64,000 bases of DNA from Kluyvera ascorbata_C (GTDB lineage: Bacteria > Pseudomonadota > Gammaproteobacteria > Enterobacterales > Enterobacteriaceae). Shown here one piece after another: positions 25,737 to 34,456 of the stretch. The notes beneath the pieces are model-generated. The model was not told the origin of the DNA and made no database searches. It saw only the letters and a program-made list of their open reading frames with translations. Where the stretch lies: the NCBI RefSeq assembly GCF_044197065.1, contig NZ_JBIQOI010000001.1, positions 496,001 through 560,000 of the forward strand. The letters run 5' to 3'. The position numbers and the translations under genes were made by a program. Position 1 is the first letter of the stretch; each line of letters begins with the position of its first letter.

Positions 25737-26560
25737 TATCACATGAAGAGGGTGAAGGGTTTACTGTTTTACTTTCTTTATATAATAAAGAAAGTACATC
25801 TGCATTGAATTCTTGCCTTGAAAGTATTTACTATCAAACAATTCAAGCTAATGAAGTAGTAATTGTATATGATGGCGTTATTTCTGAGGGTCTTGATAAT
25901 GTTGTCCATGTTTGGATGGACATAATGCCTATTAAAGTGTTTAAACTTTGTGAAAACAAAGGTCTCGGTTATGCCCTCAATTTCGGTCTGCAATACTGTA
26001 CTAATGAATTGATTGCTCGGATGGATACCGATGATGTTTGTTTACCTAAGCGTTTTGAAAAGCAACTTGATATAATGAAAAAAGATCCTGATTTATCTGT
26101 TGTTGGTGCAGCTATTGAGGAATTTGATGAAACGATGACATCGTCATTGGGAATTAGATTTTCAAGAGAAACACACGAGAATATAGTTGCGTATTCCAAA
26201 CATAGAAATCCACTGAACCATATGAGTGTTATGTTCAGAAAAAGTCATGTGCAAAAGGTAGGTGGTTATCAAGAACATTTTTTTATGGAAGATTATAACT
26301 TGTGGCTGAGGCTAATGTCTAATGGGTACCGTTTCTATAATATTAAAGATGTATTGCTCAAGGTCAGAGCCGGCGATAGCATGATTACTAGGCGCAGAGG
26401 TACTGAGTATTTGAAAAGTGAAGCTTATCTATTAAAAATGAAAATTAAATTAAAAATTGATACTCCACTACATGCTTTTTGTGTTTTTCTTTTACGATTT
26501 ATACCGCGTTTGCTCCCTTTTTTTTTGCTGAGAGTTTTATATAAACTTATGCGTAAATGA
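25733..26560 (+). CDS. Glycosyltransferase family 2 (O-antigen)
   Basis: 275 residues starting at GTG 25733, which overlaps the previous stop. GT-A fold landmarks are 'VLLSLYNKES' near residue 12, the metal-binding 'ARMDTDD' near residue 95 and the catalytic acidic motif 'FMEDYNLWLRL' near residue 185. The last 40 residues are hydrophobic and basic, suggesting membrane association. It probably adds one sugar to the O unit, and with the two GT4 enzymes (plus any phosphoribosyl transferase) sets a short repeat unit. A hairpin and then gnd follow. Confidence 0.86.
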   Translation: MISHEEGEGFTVLLSLYNKESTSALNSCLESIYYQTIQANEVVIVYDGVISEGLDNVVHVWMDIMPIKVFKLCENKGLGYALNFGLQYCTNELIARMDTDDVCLPKRFEKQLDIMKKDPDLSVVGAAIEEFDETMTSSLGIRFSRETHENIVAYSKHRNPLNHMSVMFRKSHVQKVGGYQEHFFMEDYNLWLRLMSNGYRFYNIKDVLLKVRAGDSMITRRRGTEYLKSEAYLLKMKIKLKIDTPLHAFCVFLLRFIPRLLPFFLLRVLYKLMRK

Positions 26561-26600
26561 TTAATTCTAATATAAAGTGTCGGTATGTGCTCACAAGTTT

Positions 26601-26629
26601 TAGAATGCTTTATTTAAACTTGCATTCTA
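26601..26629 (+). other. Hairpin at the end of the O-antigen cluster
   Basis: TAGAATGC at 26601-26608 pairs perfectly with GCATTCTA at 26622-26629 around a 13-base AT-rich loop. No T-run follows, so it is not a clear Rho-independent terminator. It could stabilise the 3' end of the cluster mRNA or be a weak stop before gnd. Confidence 0.4.
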
Positions 26630-26702
26630 GGTTAGTATCACTAAACACAAAGTAATACCGTGCACCACTCGCGCGGTGACCATCCCCTGACAGGAGTATG
26701 TA

Positions 26703-28109
26703 ATGTCCAAGCAACAGATCGGCGTAGTCGGTATGGCAGTGATGGGGCGCAACCTAGCGCTCAACATCGAAAGCCGTGGTTATACCGTCTCCATCTTCAA
26801 CCGCTCCCGTGAAAAAACCGAAGAAGTTGTCGCTGAGAACCCAGGCAAGAAGCTGGTTCCTCACTATACAGTCAAGGAGTTCGTCGAGTCTCTTGAAACC
26901 CCACGTCGTATCCTGTTAATGGTGAAGGCGGGCGCAGGCACCGATGCTGCTATCGATTCCCTGAAGCCATACCTTGATAAAGGCGACATCATCATTGATG
27001 GCGGTAATACCTTCTTCCAGGACACCATTCGTCGTAACCGTGAACTGTCTGCTGAAGGCTTCAACTTCATCGGTACCGGTGTTTCCGGTGGCGAAGAGGG
27101 CGCGCTGAAGGGCCCATCCATCATGCCTGGCGGTCAGAAAGAAGCTTACGAGCTGGTCGCGCCAATCCTGACTAAGATTGCTGCAGTTGCTGAAGACGGC
27201 GAACCTTGCGTAACTTACATCGGCGCTGACGGTGCGGGCCACTACGTGAAAATGGTTCACAACGGTATTGAGTATGGCGACATGCAGCTGATTGCTGAAG
27301 CTTACTCCCTGCTGAAAGGCGGCCTGAACCTGTCCAACGAAGAACTGGCAACGACCTTCACCGAGTGGAACGAAGGCGAGCTGAGCAGCTACCTGATCGA
27401 CATCACCAAAGATATCTTCACCAAGAAAGATGAAGAAGGCAAATACCTGGTTGATGTTATTCTGGACGAAGCGGCGAACAAAGGTACCGGTAAATGGACC
27501 AGCCAGAGCTCTCTGGATCTGGGCGAACCGCTGTCCCTGATCACCGAATCCGTGTTCGCACGTTACATCTCCTCCCTGAAAGACCAGCGCGTTGCGGCAT
27601 CTAAAGTGCTGTCTGGCCCGCAGGCGAAACTGGCTGGCGATAAAGCAGAGTTCGTTGAGAAAGTGCGTCGTGCACTGTACCTGGGCAAAATCGTCTCCTA
27701 TGCACAGGGCTTCTCTCAGCTGCGTGCCGCGTCTGACGAATACAACTGGGATCTGAACTACGGCGAAATCGCGAAGATCTTCCGCGCGGGCTGCATCATT
27801 CGTGCGCAGTTCCTGCAGAAAATTACCGACGCGTATGCTGAAAACAAAGGCATCGCCAACCTGCTGCTGGCACCGTACTTCAAAAATATCGCTGACGAAT
27901 ACCAGCAGGCACTGCGTGATGTTGTTGCCTACGCGGTTCAGAACGGTATCCCGGTTCCAACCTTCTCTGCAGCCGTCGCGTACTACGACAGCTACCGTTC
28001 TGCGGTACTGCCAGCGAACCTGATTCAGGCTCAGCGTGACTACTTCGGTGCGCATACTTATAAACGTACTGACAAAGAAGGTGTGTTCCACACCGAATGG
28101 CTGGATTAA
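26703..28109 (+). CDS. gnd: 6-phosphogluconate dehydrogenase
   Basis: 468 residues, the E. coli Gnd length. It has an NADP site 'GMAVMGRNLALN' near residue 9, the family signature 'GTGVSGGEEGALKGPSIMP' near 127 and the catalytic Lys in 'KMVHNGIEYG' near 184. It oxidatively decarboxylates 6-phosphogluconate to ribulose-5-phosphate in the pentose phosphate pathway. A strong CAGGAG ribosome site precedes the start. It is the usual right border of the O-antigen locus; its GC-rich codon use contrasts with the cluster just upstream. Confidence 0.97.
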   Translation: MSKQQIGVVGMAVMGRNLALNIESRGYTVSIFNRSREKTEEVVAENPGKKLVPHYTVKEFVESLETPRRILLMVKAGAGTDAAIDSLKPYLDKGDIIIDGGNTFFQDTIRRNRELSAEGFNFIGTGVSGGEEGALKGPSIMPGGQKEAYELVAPILTKIAAVAEDGEPCVTYIGADGAGHYVKMVHNGIEYGDMQLIAEAYSLLKGGLNLSNEELATTFTEWNEGELSSYLIDITKDIFTKKDEEGKYLVDVILDEAANKGTGKWTSQSSLDLGEPLSLITESVFARYISSLKDQRVAASKVLSGPQAKLAGDKAEFVEKVRRALYLGKIVSYAQGFSQLRAASDEYNWDLNYGEIAKIFRAGCIIRAQFLQKITDAYAENKGIANLLLAPYFKNIADEYQQALRDVVAYAVQNGIPVPTFSAAVAYYDSYRSAVLPANLIQAQRDYFGAHTYKRTDKEGVFHTEWLD

Positions 28110-28136
28110 TCTGAATTAACCCACCGCTAAATGCAG

Positions 28137-28164
28137 GCCCGGAGCGCTCCTCCGGGCTTTTTTA
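28137..28164 (+). terminator. Rho-independent terminator of gnd
   Basis: GCCCGGA at 28137-28143 pairs with TCCGGGC at 28151-28157 and is followed by TTTTTTATT. It lies 28 bases after the gnd stop. Confidence 0.9.
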
Positions 28165-28307
28165 TTGCTAAAAAATGGGATTCAGTCAGGTCTGATAGGC
28201 AGCGTTGCAGTAAATCACGATATACTGACTCCATGCTGACCCGATACGCCAACCTAACGGCGACGTGTTCACCCTTACATGTTTAACCAGAAGAAGTTAC
28301 ACAACGA

Positions 28308-29474
28308 ATGAAGATAACTATTTCAGGAACAGGTTACGTCGGTTTATCTAATGGCATTCTGATTGCTCAGCACCATGAAGTGGTGGCGCTCGATATCGTG
28401 CAAGCCAAAGTGGATATGCTGAATCAGAAGAAATCGCCGATTGTCGATAAAGAGATTGAAGAGTATCTGGCGACGAAATCGCTGAATTTCCGCGCGACGA
28501 CTGATAAGCACGACGCTTACCGCGACGCGGATTTCGTGATTATTGCCACGCCGACCGACTACGATCCGAAAACTAACTACTTCAATACCTCAAGCGTCGA
28601 ATCCGTTATCCGTGACGTCACGGAAATCAACCCAAAAGCGGTGATGATTATCAAGTCGACTATTCCGGTTGGCTTCACGAACTCTATCAAAGAGCAGCTT
28701 GGCATTGATAACATCTTCTTCTCGCCGGAGTTCCTGCGTGAAGGCCGTGCGCTGTATGACAACCTGCACCCGTCCCGCATCGTTATCGGTGAGCGTTCAG
28801 AGCGTGCCGAGCGTTTTGCGGCACTGCTGCAGGAAGGGGCGATTAAGAAAGACATCCCTACGCTTTTTACTGATTCGACCGAAGCCGAAGCCATCAAGCT
28901 GTTTGCCAATACCTATCTGGCGCTGCGTGTCGCCTACTTTAATGAACTGGATAGCTATGCGGAGAGCCTGGGCCTGAACTCTCGTCAGATTATCGAAGGC
29001 GTTTGTCTGGACCCGCGTATCGGCAATCACTATAACAACCCGTCGTTTGGCTATGGTGGCTACTGTCTGCCGAAGGATACCAAGCAGTTGCTGGCGAACT
29101 ATGAATCGGTACCGAACAACATCATCGGTGCTATCGTTGATGCCAACCGTACGCGTAAAGACTTTATCGCAGACTCTATTCTGGCTCGCAAGCCGAAGGT
29201 TGTGGGCGTCTATCGCCTGATTATGAAGTCCGGATCTGACAACTTCCGTGCTTCCTCGATCCAGGGGATCATGAAGCGTATCAAGGCGAAGGGCATTCCG
29301 GTCATTATTTATGAACCGGTGATGCAAGAGGATGAATTCTTCAACTCTCGCGTCGTACGTGACCTGGATGCTTTTAAGCAGGAAGCGGATGTGATTATCT
29401 CTAACCGTATGGCGGAAGAGTTAGCTGACGTGGAAGAGAAGGTTTATACGCGCGATCTGTTTGGTAATGATTAA
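28308..29474 (+). CDS. ugd: UDP-glucose 6-dehydrogenase
   Basis: 388 residues, the E. coli Ugd length. The NAD site 'GTGYVGLSNGILIAQ' lies near residue 7, and the catalytic Cys in 'GGYCLPKDTKQLL' near residue 250. It oxidises UDP-glucose to UDP-glucuronic acid, a colanic acid precursor and the substrate of the epimerase encoded convergently downstream. It has its own 142-base upstream gap after the gnd terminator and its own terminator at 29532-29556. Confidence 0.96.
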   Translation: MKITISGTGYVGLSNGILIAQHHEVVALDIVQAKVDMLNQKKSPIVDKEIEEYLATKSLNFRATTDKHDAYRDADFVIIATPTDYDPKTNYFNTSSVESVIRDVTEINPKAVMIIKSTIPVGFTNSIKEQLGIDNIFFSPEFLREGRALYDNLHPSRIVIGERSERAERFAALLQEGAIKKDIPTLFTDSTEAEAIKLFANTYLALRVAYFNELDSYAESLGLNSRQIIEGVCLDPRIGNHYNNPSFGYGGYCLPKDTKQLLANYESVPNNIIGAIVDANRTRKDFIADSILARKPKVVGVYRLIMKSGSDNFRASSIQGIMKRIKAKGIPVIIYEPVMQEDEFFNSRVVRDLDAFKQEADVIISNRMAEELADVEEKVYTRDLFGND

Positions 29475-29494
29475 ACGTTAGTCTCGGTGCAGTG

Positions 29495-29523
29495 ACCGGC
29501 GGCGCTTGCCTGTCCGGGCTACG
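29495..29523. repeat. Single REP-like unit after ugd
   Basis: The sequence ACCGGCGGCGCTTGCC...GTCCGGGCTACG resembles one half of the GC-rich REP units found elsewhere in the window, here as a lone imperfect palindrome. Confidence 0.5.
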
Positions 29524-29531
29524 AAAGATAG

Positions 29532-29556
29532 AGCCCTCTGATGAGGGCTTTTTTTT
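29532..29556 (+). terminator. Terminator of ugd, overlapping the end of the epimerase gene
   Basis: AGCCCTC (29532-29538) pairs with GAGGGCT (29543-29549) and runs into eight T residues. The T-run overlaps the stop codon of the convergent epimerase gene. Confidence 0.88.
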
Positions 29557-30559
29557 ATGCTTTATAAAACTCGCGGTACCAATCCACGAAGTTTTTTACG
29601 CCTTCCTTCACGGTGGTTTGCGGGCGAAAGCCCACCAGATCGTACAACGGCTGCGTTTCCGCACTGGTTTCCAGCACATCGCCGGCCTGCATCGGCATCA
29701 TGTTTTTCTTCGCTTCAATACCCAAGGCTTCTTCCAGCGCCGTAATGTAGTCCATTAATTCAACCGGTGCGCTGTTGCCGATGTTGTAAACCCGATAGGG
29801 TGCCGAGCTGGTTGCCGGAGAGCCGGTCTCGACGGTCCAATCGCTATTGGCTTCAGGAATAACATCCTGTAGGCGGATAATGGCTTCTACGATGTCGTCA
29901 ATGTAGGTGAAGTCGCGCTTCATTTTCCCGTAGTTGTAGACATCGATACTTTTCCCTTCCAGCATCGCCTTGGTGAACTTGAACAGCGCCATATCCGGGC
30001 GGCCCCACGGGCCATAGACGGTAAAGAAGCGAAGCCCGGTCGTTGGCATGCCGTATAGGTGAGAGTAGGTATGCGCCATCAGTTCGTTAGCTTTCTTCGT
30101 CGCGGCATACAATGACACCGGGTGATCCACGCTGTCGTCCGTGGAGAACGGCATTTTACTGTTCAGGCCGTAGACCGAGCTTGAGGAGGCATACACCAGG
30201 TGTTGTACTTTGTTGTGGCGGCAGCCTTCCAGAATGTTCAAATGACCAATCAGATTGGCTTGCGCGTAGGCATGTGGATTTTCCAGAGAATAGCGAACGC
30301 CAGCCTGAGCGGCCAGATGAATGACGCGATCAAACTGTGCCTCGGTAAACAGCGCTGCCATGGCAGTATTATCGGCGAGATCGATTTTCGCAAAATGGAA
30401 ATTCGGCGATTGCAGCAAATCAAGACGCGCCTGCTTCAGACTAACGTCATAATAATCATTGAGGTTATCGAGCCCGACAACGTGATGACCAGCAGCAAGC
30501 AGACGCTGGCTGACGTGAAAACCGATAAACCCTGCGGCGCCGGTGACCAAATATTTCAT
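29555..30559 (-). CDS. uge: UDP-glucuronate 4-epimerase
   Basis: 334 residues, the length of Klebsiella-type Uge. The NAD Rossmann motif 'VTGAAGFIGFHVSQRLL' lies near residue 5, catalytic Ser in 'ASSSSVYG' near 127 and Tyr-x3-Lys in 'LYAATKKANE' near 152. It interconverts UDP-glucuronic and UDP-galacturonic acid, using the product of Ugd. It sits between ugd and hisI, the place of wzz in E. coli K-12 and Salmonella, but on the opposite strand to ugd. It is not part of the his operon, since the his terminator lies between them. The symbol is by analogy; gla or lspL are equivalent names. Confidence 0.88.
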   Translation of the reverse strand: MKYLVTGAAGFIGFHVSQRLLAAGHHVVGLDNLNDYYDVSLKQARLDLLQSPNFHFAKIDLADNTAMAALFTEAQFDRVIHLAAQAGVRYSLENPHAYAQANLIGHLNILEGCRHNKVQHLVYASSSSVYGLNSKMPFSTDDSVDHPVSLYAATKKANELMAHTYSHLYGMPTTGLRFFTVYGPWGRPDMALFKFTKAMLEGKSIDVYNYGKMKRDFTYIDDIVEAIIRLQDVIPEANSDWTVETGSPATSSAPYRVYNIGNSAPVELMDYITALEEALGIEAKKNMMPMQAGDVLETSAETQPLYDLVGFRPQTTVKEGVKNFVDWYREFYKA

Positions 30560-30675
30560 AGTAATCCTTCAATCAATTCAGATGCGAGCATCCCTAATGG
30601 GCGCGATCATACCGTCTGTTAGCGAAAAAATATAATCGTTATATGCCATCAGGGTTATCGGAATACGAACTAAAT

Positions 30676-30700
30676 GAAAAACCCGGCGCGGGGCCGGGTT
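30676..30700 (-). terminator. Terminator of the his operon
   Basis: Read on the minus strand, AACCCGGC pairs with GCCGGGTT around a 5-base loop and is followed by a short T-run. It lies 10 bases past the hisI stop. Confidence 0.85.
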
Positions 30701-30710
30701 AGGGGAGGGG

Positions 30711-31310
30711 TTACTGATGCCGTTCCCGTAAATTATCGATAACGGTGGTCAAATCCAACTCCTGATCCTGCAGCAGCACCAACAGGTGATACATCAAATC
30801 AGAAGCCTCATTTTTCAGCTCAAACTTATCGTGCACTGTCGCCGCCAGCGCAGTTTCCACGCCTTCTTCACCGACTTTCTGCGCAATACGTTTCGTGCCG
30901 CTCGCGTACAGCTTCGCGGTATAGGAACTTTCAGGGTCGGCGGTTTTACGCTCGGCCAGCAGCTGTTCAAGCTGATACAGGAACAGCCATTTGTGGCTGG
31001 TCTCACCAAAGCAGCTCGACGTGCCTTTGTGGCAGGTTGGGCCAATAGGGTTCACCAGAATCAGCAGCGTGTCGTTATCGCAATCAGGTGCGATGCTGAC
31101 CACGTTCAGGAAGTGGCCGGAGGTTTCACCTTTGGTCCACAGGCGCTGTTTGGTGCGAGAGAAAAAGGTCACTTTGCCCGTTTCCTGCGTTTTCGCCAGC
31201 GCTTCCTGGTTCATGTAGCCCAGCATTAACACTTCGCCGGATACCGCGTGTTGGATAACGGCAGGCATCAGTCCGTCGGTTTTTTCCCAGTCCAGTTGTT
31301 CAGTTAACAT
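30711..31310 (-). CDS. hisI: Phosphoribosyl-AMP cyclohydrolase / phosphoribosyl-ATP pyrophosphatase
   Basis: 199 residues, a bifunctional HisIE fusion (E. coli 203). The N-terminal cyclohydrolase domain has 'TKGETSGHFLNV' and the metal-binding 'DCDND' and 'CHKGTSSCF'. The C-terminal pyrophosphatase domain has 'KVGEEGVETALAA' near residue 145. It catalyses steps 2 and 3 of histidine synthesis. It is the last gene of the operon and overlaps hisF by 7 bases. Confidence 0.95.
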   Translation of the reverse strand: MLTEQLDWEKTDGLMPAVIQHAVSGEVLMLGYMNQEALAKTQETGKVTFFSRTKQRLWTKGETSGHFLNVVSIAPDCDNDTLLILVNPIGPTCHKGTSSCFGETSHKWLFLYQLEQLLAERKTADPESSYTAKLYASGTKRIAQKVGEEGVETALAATVHDKFELKNEASDLMYHLLVLLQDQELDLTTVIDNLRERHQ

Positions 31311-32080
31311 ACCCGTATCTCCACGCCCTGTGCTGCCAGGTACGCTTTTAGTTCACCAATATTAATAATCTGCTTGTGGAATACCGATGCAGCCAGCGCA
31401 CCGTCGACGTTGGCGTCGCGGAACGCTTCCAGGAAGTGCTCCATGGTGCCTGCGCCGCCGGAGGCGATCAGCGGCACGTGGCAGACTTCGCGCACTTTTT
31501 TCAGCTGTTCCAGGTCGTAGCCGTTACGCACGCCGTCCTGGTTCATCATGTTGAGGACGATTTCGCCTGCGCCACGCTTTTGGACTTCCTGTACCCAGTC
31601 CAGCGTTTCCCACTGGGTGACGCGGGTGCGGCTTTCGTCGCCGGTGTACTGATTAACATGATACTTGCCGGTGTCGGCATCAAACCAGGTATCAATCCCC
31701 ACGACGATGCACTGCACGCCAAAACGGTCCGCCAGGCGGGTGATCAGCTCCGGGTCGGCCAGTGCCGGGGAGTTGATGGAAATTTTGTCCGCACCGAAGG
31801 AGAGAATGCGTGCGGCATCATCGATGGACTTGATGCCACCGGCAACACAGAACGGGATATCAATGACCTCGGCAACGCGTGAGACCCAGCTTTTATCGAC
31901 CACTCGGCCATCGCTGGAGGCGGTGATATCGTAGAACACCAGTTCGTCCGCGCCTTCGTCAGCGTAGCGTTTCGCCAGCGGAACGATATCGCCGATAATT
32001 TCGTGGTTGCGGAACTGCACGCCTTTAACGACCTGACCATCGCGCACATCGAGACAAGGAATTATCCGTTTTGCCAGCAT
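31304..32080 (-). CDS. hisF: Imidazole glycerol phosphate synthase, cyclase subunit
   Basis: 258 residues, the exact E. coli HisF length, a (beta/alpha)8 barrel. Catalytic Asp11 lies in 'CLDVRDGQVVKG', the second Asp near residue 130 in 'VVGIDTW', and phosphate-binding loops in 'GGIKSIDDA' and 'SGGAGTMEHF'. It forms a heterodimer with HisH, using ammonia from glutamine to close the imidazole ring and release AICAR. It overlaps hisA by 19 bases. Confidence 0.96.
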   Translation of the reverse strand: MLAKRIIPCLDVRDGQVVKGVQFRNHEIIGDIVPLAKRYADEGADELVFYDITASSDGRVVDKSWVSRVAEVIDIPFCVAGGIKSIDDAARILSFGADKISINSPALADPELITRLADRFGVQCIVVGIDTWFDADTGKYHVNQYTGDESRTRVTQWETLDWVQEVQKRGAGEIVLNMMNQDGVRNGYDLEQLKKVREVCHVPLIASGGAGTMEHFLEAFRDANVDGALAASVFHKQIINIGELKAYLAAQGVEIRVC

Positions 32081-32799
32081 TGGATGGCCTCCGTTACGTT
32101 GAATTTACCTTCCAGCAGCGCGCGCCCGACAATCACGCCGCGCACGCCGGTACCGCGCAGTGCGGCGATATCGTTAAGGTCGCCAATACCGCCGGAAGAC
32201 TGGAATGCCACCTGCGGATAGCGAGCACAGACTTCTTCATACAGTGAGACGTTAGAGCCCGCCAGCGTCCCATCGCGAGAGATATCGGTACACAAAACGT
32301 GTTGCAGGCCAACCGGCAGATAGGTTTCGACCAGCTCCTCCAGCGTAACGCCGGAGTTTTCCTGCCAGCCGCTGACCGCCACCTGCTTGGTGCCGTTTTC
32401 ATCAATACGCACGTCCAGCGCCAGCACCAGATGTTCGGCGCCAAAGCGTTTAAACCAACCTTTGACCACTTCCGGTGATTTTACCGCCGTTGAGCCTACG
32501 ACCACGCGAGCAACGCCCGCGTCGAGCAGGGCGGCAACGTCTTCTTCAGTACGCACGCCGCCGCCAACCTGAACCGGCACCTTCACGCCGGCAACCAGCG
32601 TTTTCAGCAGTGGGATCTGCCGCTGTGCCGGGTCTTTCGCGCCGGTTAAATCGACCAGGTGCAGCACTTCTGCGCCCTGTGCTGCGTAATCTTGCAAACG
32701 TGGCAGAGGGTCATTGCCGTAGTCGCGCTGCTGGCCGTAATCTCCCTGATGGAGGCGCACCACGGTGCCGTTAATCAAATCTAAAGCAGGAATGATCAT
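32062..32799 (-). CDS. hisA: ProFAR isomerase
   Basis: 245 residues from the ATG at 32799, the E. coli HisA length. A GTG one codon upstream at 32802 is possible but less likely, because the ATG is embedded in the coupled TGATG junction with hisH. It is a half-barrel-repeat (beta/alpha)8 protein with Asp8 in 'PALDLINGTVVRLHQGDYG' and the phosphate loops 'GGGVRTEEDV' and 'SGGIGDLND'. It performs the Amadori isomerisation of ProFAR to PRFAR. Confidence 0.95.
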   Translation of the reverse strand: MIIPALDLINGTVVRLHQGDYGQQRDYGNDPLPRLQDYAAQGAEVLHLVDLTGAKDPAQRQIPLLKTLVAGVKVPVQVGGGVRTEEDVAALLDAGVARVVVGSTAVKSPEVVKGWFKRFGAEHLVLALDVRIDENGTKQVAVSGWQENSGVTLEELVETYLPVGLQHVLCTDISRDGTLAGSNVSLYEEVCARYPQVAFQSSGGIGDLNDIAALRGTGVRGVIVGRALLEGKFNVTEAIQCWQNG

Positions 32800-33389
32800 C
32801 ACATCTCCAGGAAGTTTTTCAGCAGCTGTGCGCCTGCGGCACCCGAGCGTTCTGGGTGGAACTGCACGCCGTAAAAGTTATCTTTCTGCACGGCGGCGGT
32901 GAACGGCTCACCGTAGTTGCACTGGGCGATGGTGTACTCGTTGACCGGCATAGCGTAGCTGTGGACGAAGTAGAAGTAGGCACCGTCTTCAATGCCGCGG
33001 AACAGACGGTCGCCTGCTTTCGGGTAGACTCGGTTCCAGCCCATGTGCGGCAGCGGCAGGCCAAAATCAGTCATCTTCGGCACGTCTTGCTCGATGATGC
33101 CGAGCAGGTCTACACCATTTGTCTCTTCGCTACGGCGGCCGAGCAGCTGCATACCGAGGCAGATCCCCAGCACCGGCTGGGTACAGGCTTTGATTAAGTC
33201 GACCAGCTCGCGCTCACGAATCTGGTCCATGGCGGCTTGCGCCGTGCCTACGCCAGGTAGAAAGAGCTTATCCGCGCGCAGTACTACCTCCGGGTCGCGG
33301 CTCACCACTGGCTCGTAGCCATGGCGAGCTATTGCTGACTTTACCGAGTTAAGGTTTGCGCAGCCGGTATCAAGGACTACCACGTTCAT
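32799..33389 (-). CDS. hisH: Imidazole glycerol phosphate synthase, glutamine amidotransferase subunit
   Basis: 196 residues from the ATG at 33389; the open frame continues upstream without a supported start. The class I amidotransferase triad is complete: Cys in 'LGICLGMQLLG' near residue 77, and His and Glu in 'QFHPERSG' near 178-180. It supplies ammonia to HisF. Its ATG overlaps the hisB stop (ATGA) and its stop overlaps the hisA start (TGATG). Confidence 0.96.
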   Translation of the reverse strand: MNVVVLDTGCANLNSVKSAIARHGYEPVVSRDPEVVLRADKLFLPGVGTAQAAMDQIRERELVDLIKACTQPVLGICLGMQLLGRRSEETNGVDLLGIIEQDVPKMTDFGLPLPHMGWNRVYPKAGDRLFRGIEDGAYFYFVHSYAMPVNEYTIAQCNYGEPFTAAVQKDNFYGVQFHPERSGAAGAQLLKNFLEM

Positions 33390-34456
33390 CACAGCACTCC
33401 TTTCGAAGAAGGAAGGGTGTTGCCGTCTACGCGAATCGCCTGGCGCAGAGTACGGCCGAAGACTTTGAACAGACTTTCTACGCGGTGGTGATCGTTTTTG
33501 CCCTTGGTTTTCAGGTGCAGCGTGATACCCATGGCGTAGGAGAGCGAGCGGAAGAAGTGCTCGATCATCTCGGTGCTGAGATCGCCTACGCGCTGGTAGG
33601 TGAATTCGGCTTTGTATTCCAGGTGCGGACGGCCGGAGATATCCAGCGCGCAGCGCGCCAGGCATTCGTCCATGGGCAGCACAAAACCAAAGCGGTTGAT
33701 ACCGCGTTTGTCGCCGAGCGCCACCTTCAGCGCCTCGCCGAGCGCCAGACCGGTATCTTCCACCGTGTGGTGATCGTCGATATACAGGTCGCCCTTCACG
33801 GTGATATTCATGCGGAAGCCGCCGTGGGTGGCAATTTGATCCAGCATGTGGTCAAAGAAGCCGACGCCGGTATTAATTTTGCTGCCGCCTTCGCGGTCGA
33901 GCCACACCTCCACGTCAATCTGCGTTTCGCGGGTGTTGCGCTCAATGTGTGCGTAGCGGTCGCGGCGGGTCAGCTGTTCGCCAATCATCGCCCAGTTCAG
34001 CGTGTCGCGGTTATAGCGCAGGCCGGTAATGCCCATGTTGGCCGCCAGCTCAATATCAGTGGCGCGGTCGCCAATCACGTAGCTGTTGGCGGTGTCCATC
34101 ACTTCGTTCGCCAGCCATGCGGTCACCAGCTGCGTTTTCGGCTTGCGGCATTCGCAGTTATCGGCTGGCAGATGCGGGCAGATCAGCACATCGTCAAACA
34201 CCACGCCCTGAGAGGTGAAAATCTGCATCATCAGGTTGTGCGGGCCGTCGAAGTCTGCCTGCGGGAAGCTGTTGGTGCCCAGTCCGTCCTGGTTGGTGAT
34301 CATCACCAGCTTGTAACCTGCATTTTGCAGCTTTAGCAGTACCGGAATAGCGTCGGGTTCGAAGGCCAGCTTGTCAAAACGGTCTACCTGATAGTCGCTT
34401 GGTGGTTCGGAAATCAGGGTGCCATCGCGATCGATAAAGAGAAACTTCTGGGTCAT
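33389..34456 (-). CDS. hisB: Histidinol-phosphatase / imidazoleglycerol-phosphate dehydratase
   Basis: 355 residues, the E. coli HisB length. The N-terminal HAD phosphatase domain has 'FIDRDGTLI' near residue 7 and a zinc-type Cys/His loop 'CPHLPADNCEC' near 93. The C-terminal dehydratase domain has the metal-binding motifs 'GVGFFDHMLDQIATHG' and 'DDHHTVEDTGLALG'. It catalyses steps 7 and 9 of the pathway. It overlaps hisC by 4 bases. Confidence 0.96.
   Translation of the reverse strand: MTQKFLFIDRDGTLISEPPSDYQVDRFDKLAFEPDAIPVLLKLQNAGYKLVMITNQDGLGTNSFPQADFDGPHNLMMQIFTSQGVVFDDVLICPHLPADNCECRKPKTQLVTAWLANEVMDTANSYVIGDRATDIELAANMGITGLRYNRDTLNWAMIGEQLTRRDRYAHIERNTRETQIDVEVWLDREGGSKINTGVGFFDHMLDQIATHGGFRMNITVKGDLYIDDHHTVEDTGLALGEALKVALGDKRGINRFGFVLPMDECLARCALDISGRPHLEYKAEFTYQRVGDLSTEMIEHFFRSLSYAMGITLHLKTKGKNDHHRVESLFKVFGRTLRQAIRVDGNTLPSSKGVL

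Larger units (their letters stand above)
20788..26560 (+). other. O-antigen biosynthesis cluster (six genes, AT-rich)
   Basis: The segment between galF and gnd, the classical O-antigen site. Base composition drops sharply from GC-rich flanks to strongly AT-rich sequence at about 20.64 kb and recovers at about 26.65 kb, as expected for a laterally exchanged cassette. The order is JUMPStart, HAD phosphatase, UbiA-like membrane protein, GT4, Wzx, GT4, GT2, all on the + strand with overlaps or short gaps. No nucleotide-sugar synthesis genes and no Wzy polymerase are present. Confidence 0.9.

Noticed and set aside
26916..28091. 391-codon open frame antisense to gnd
   Set aside because: It is fully opposite a highly conserved gene, has no ribosome site, and its composition looks like a translated shadow of GC-rich codons.
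33356..34336. 326-codon open frame on the + strand across hisB
   Set aside because: Antisense to hisB, with no recognisable domains and no promoter or ribosome site.
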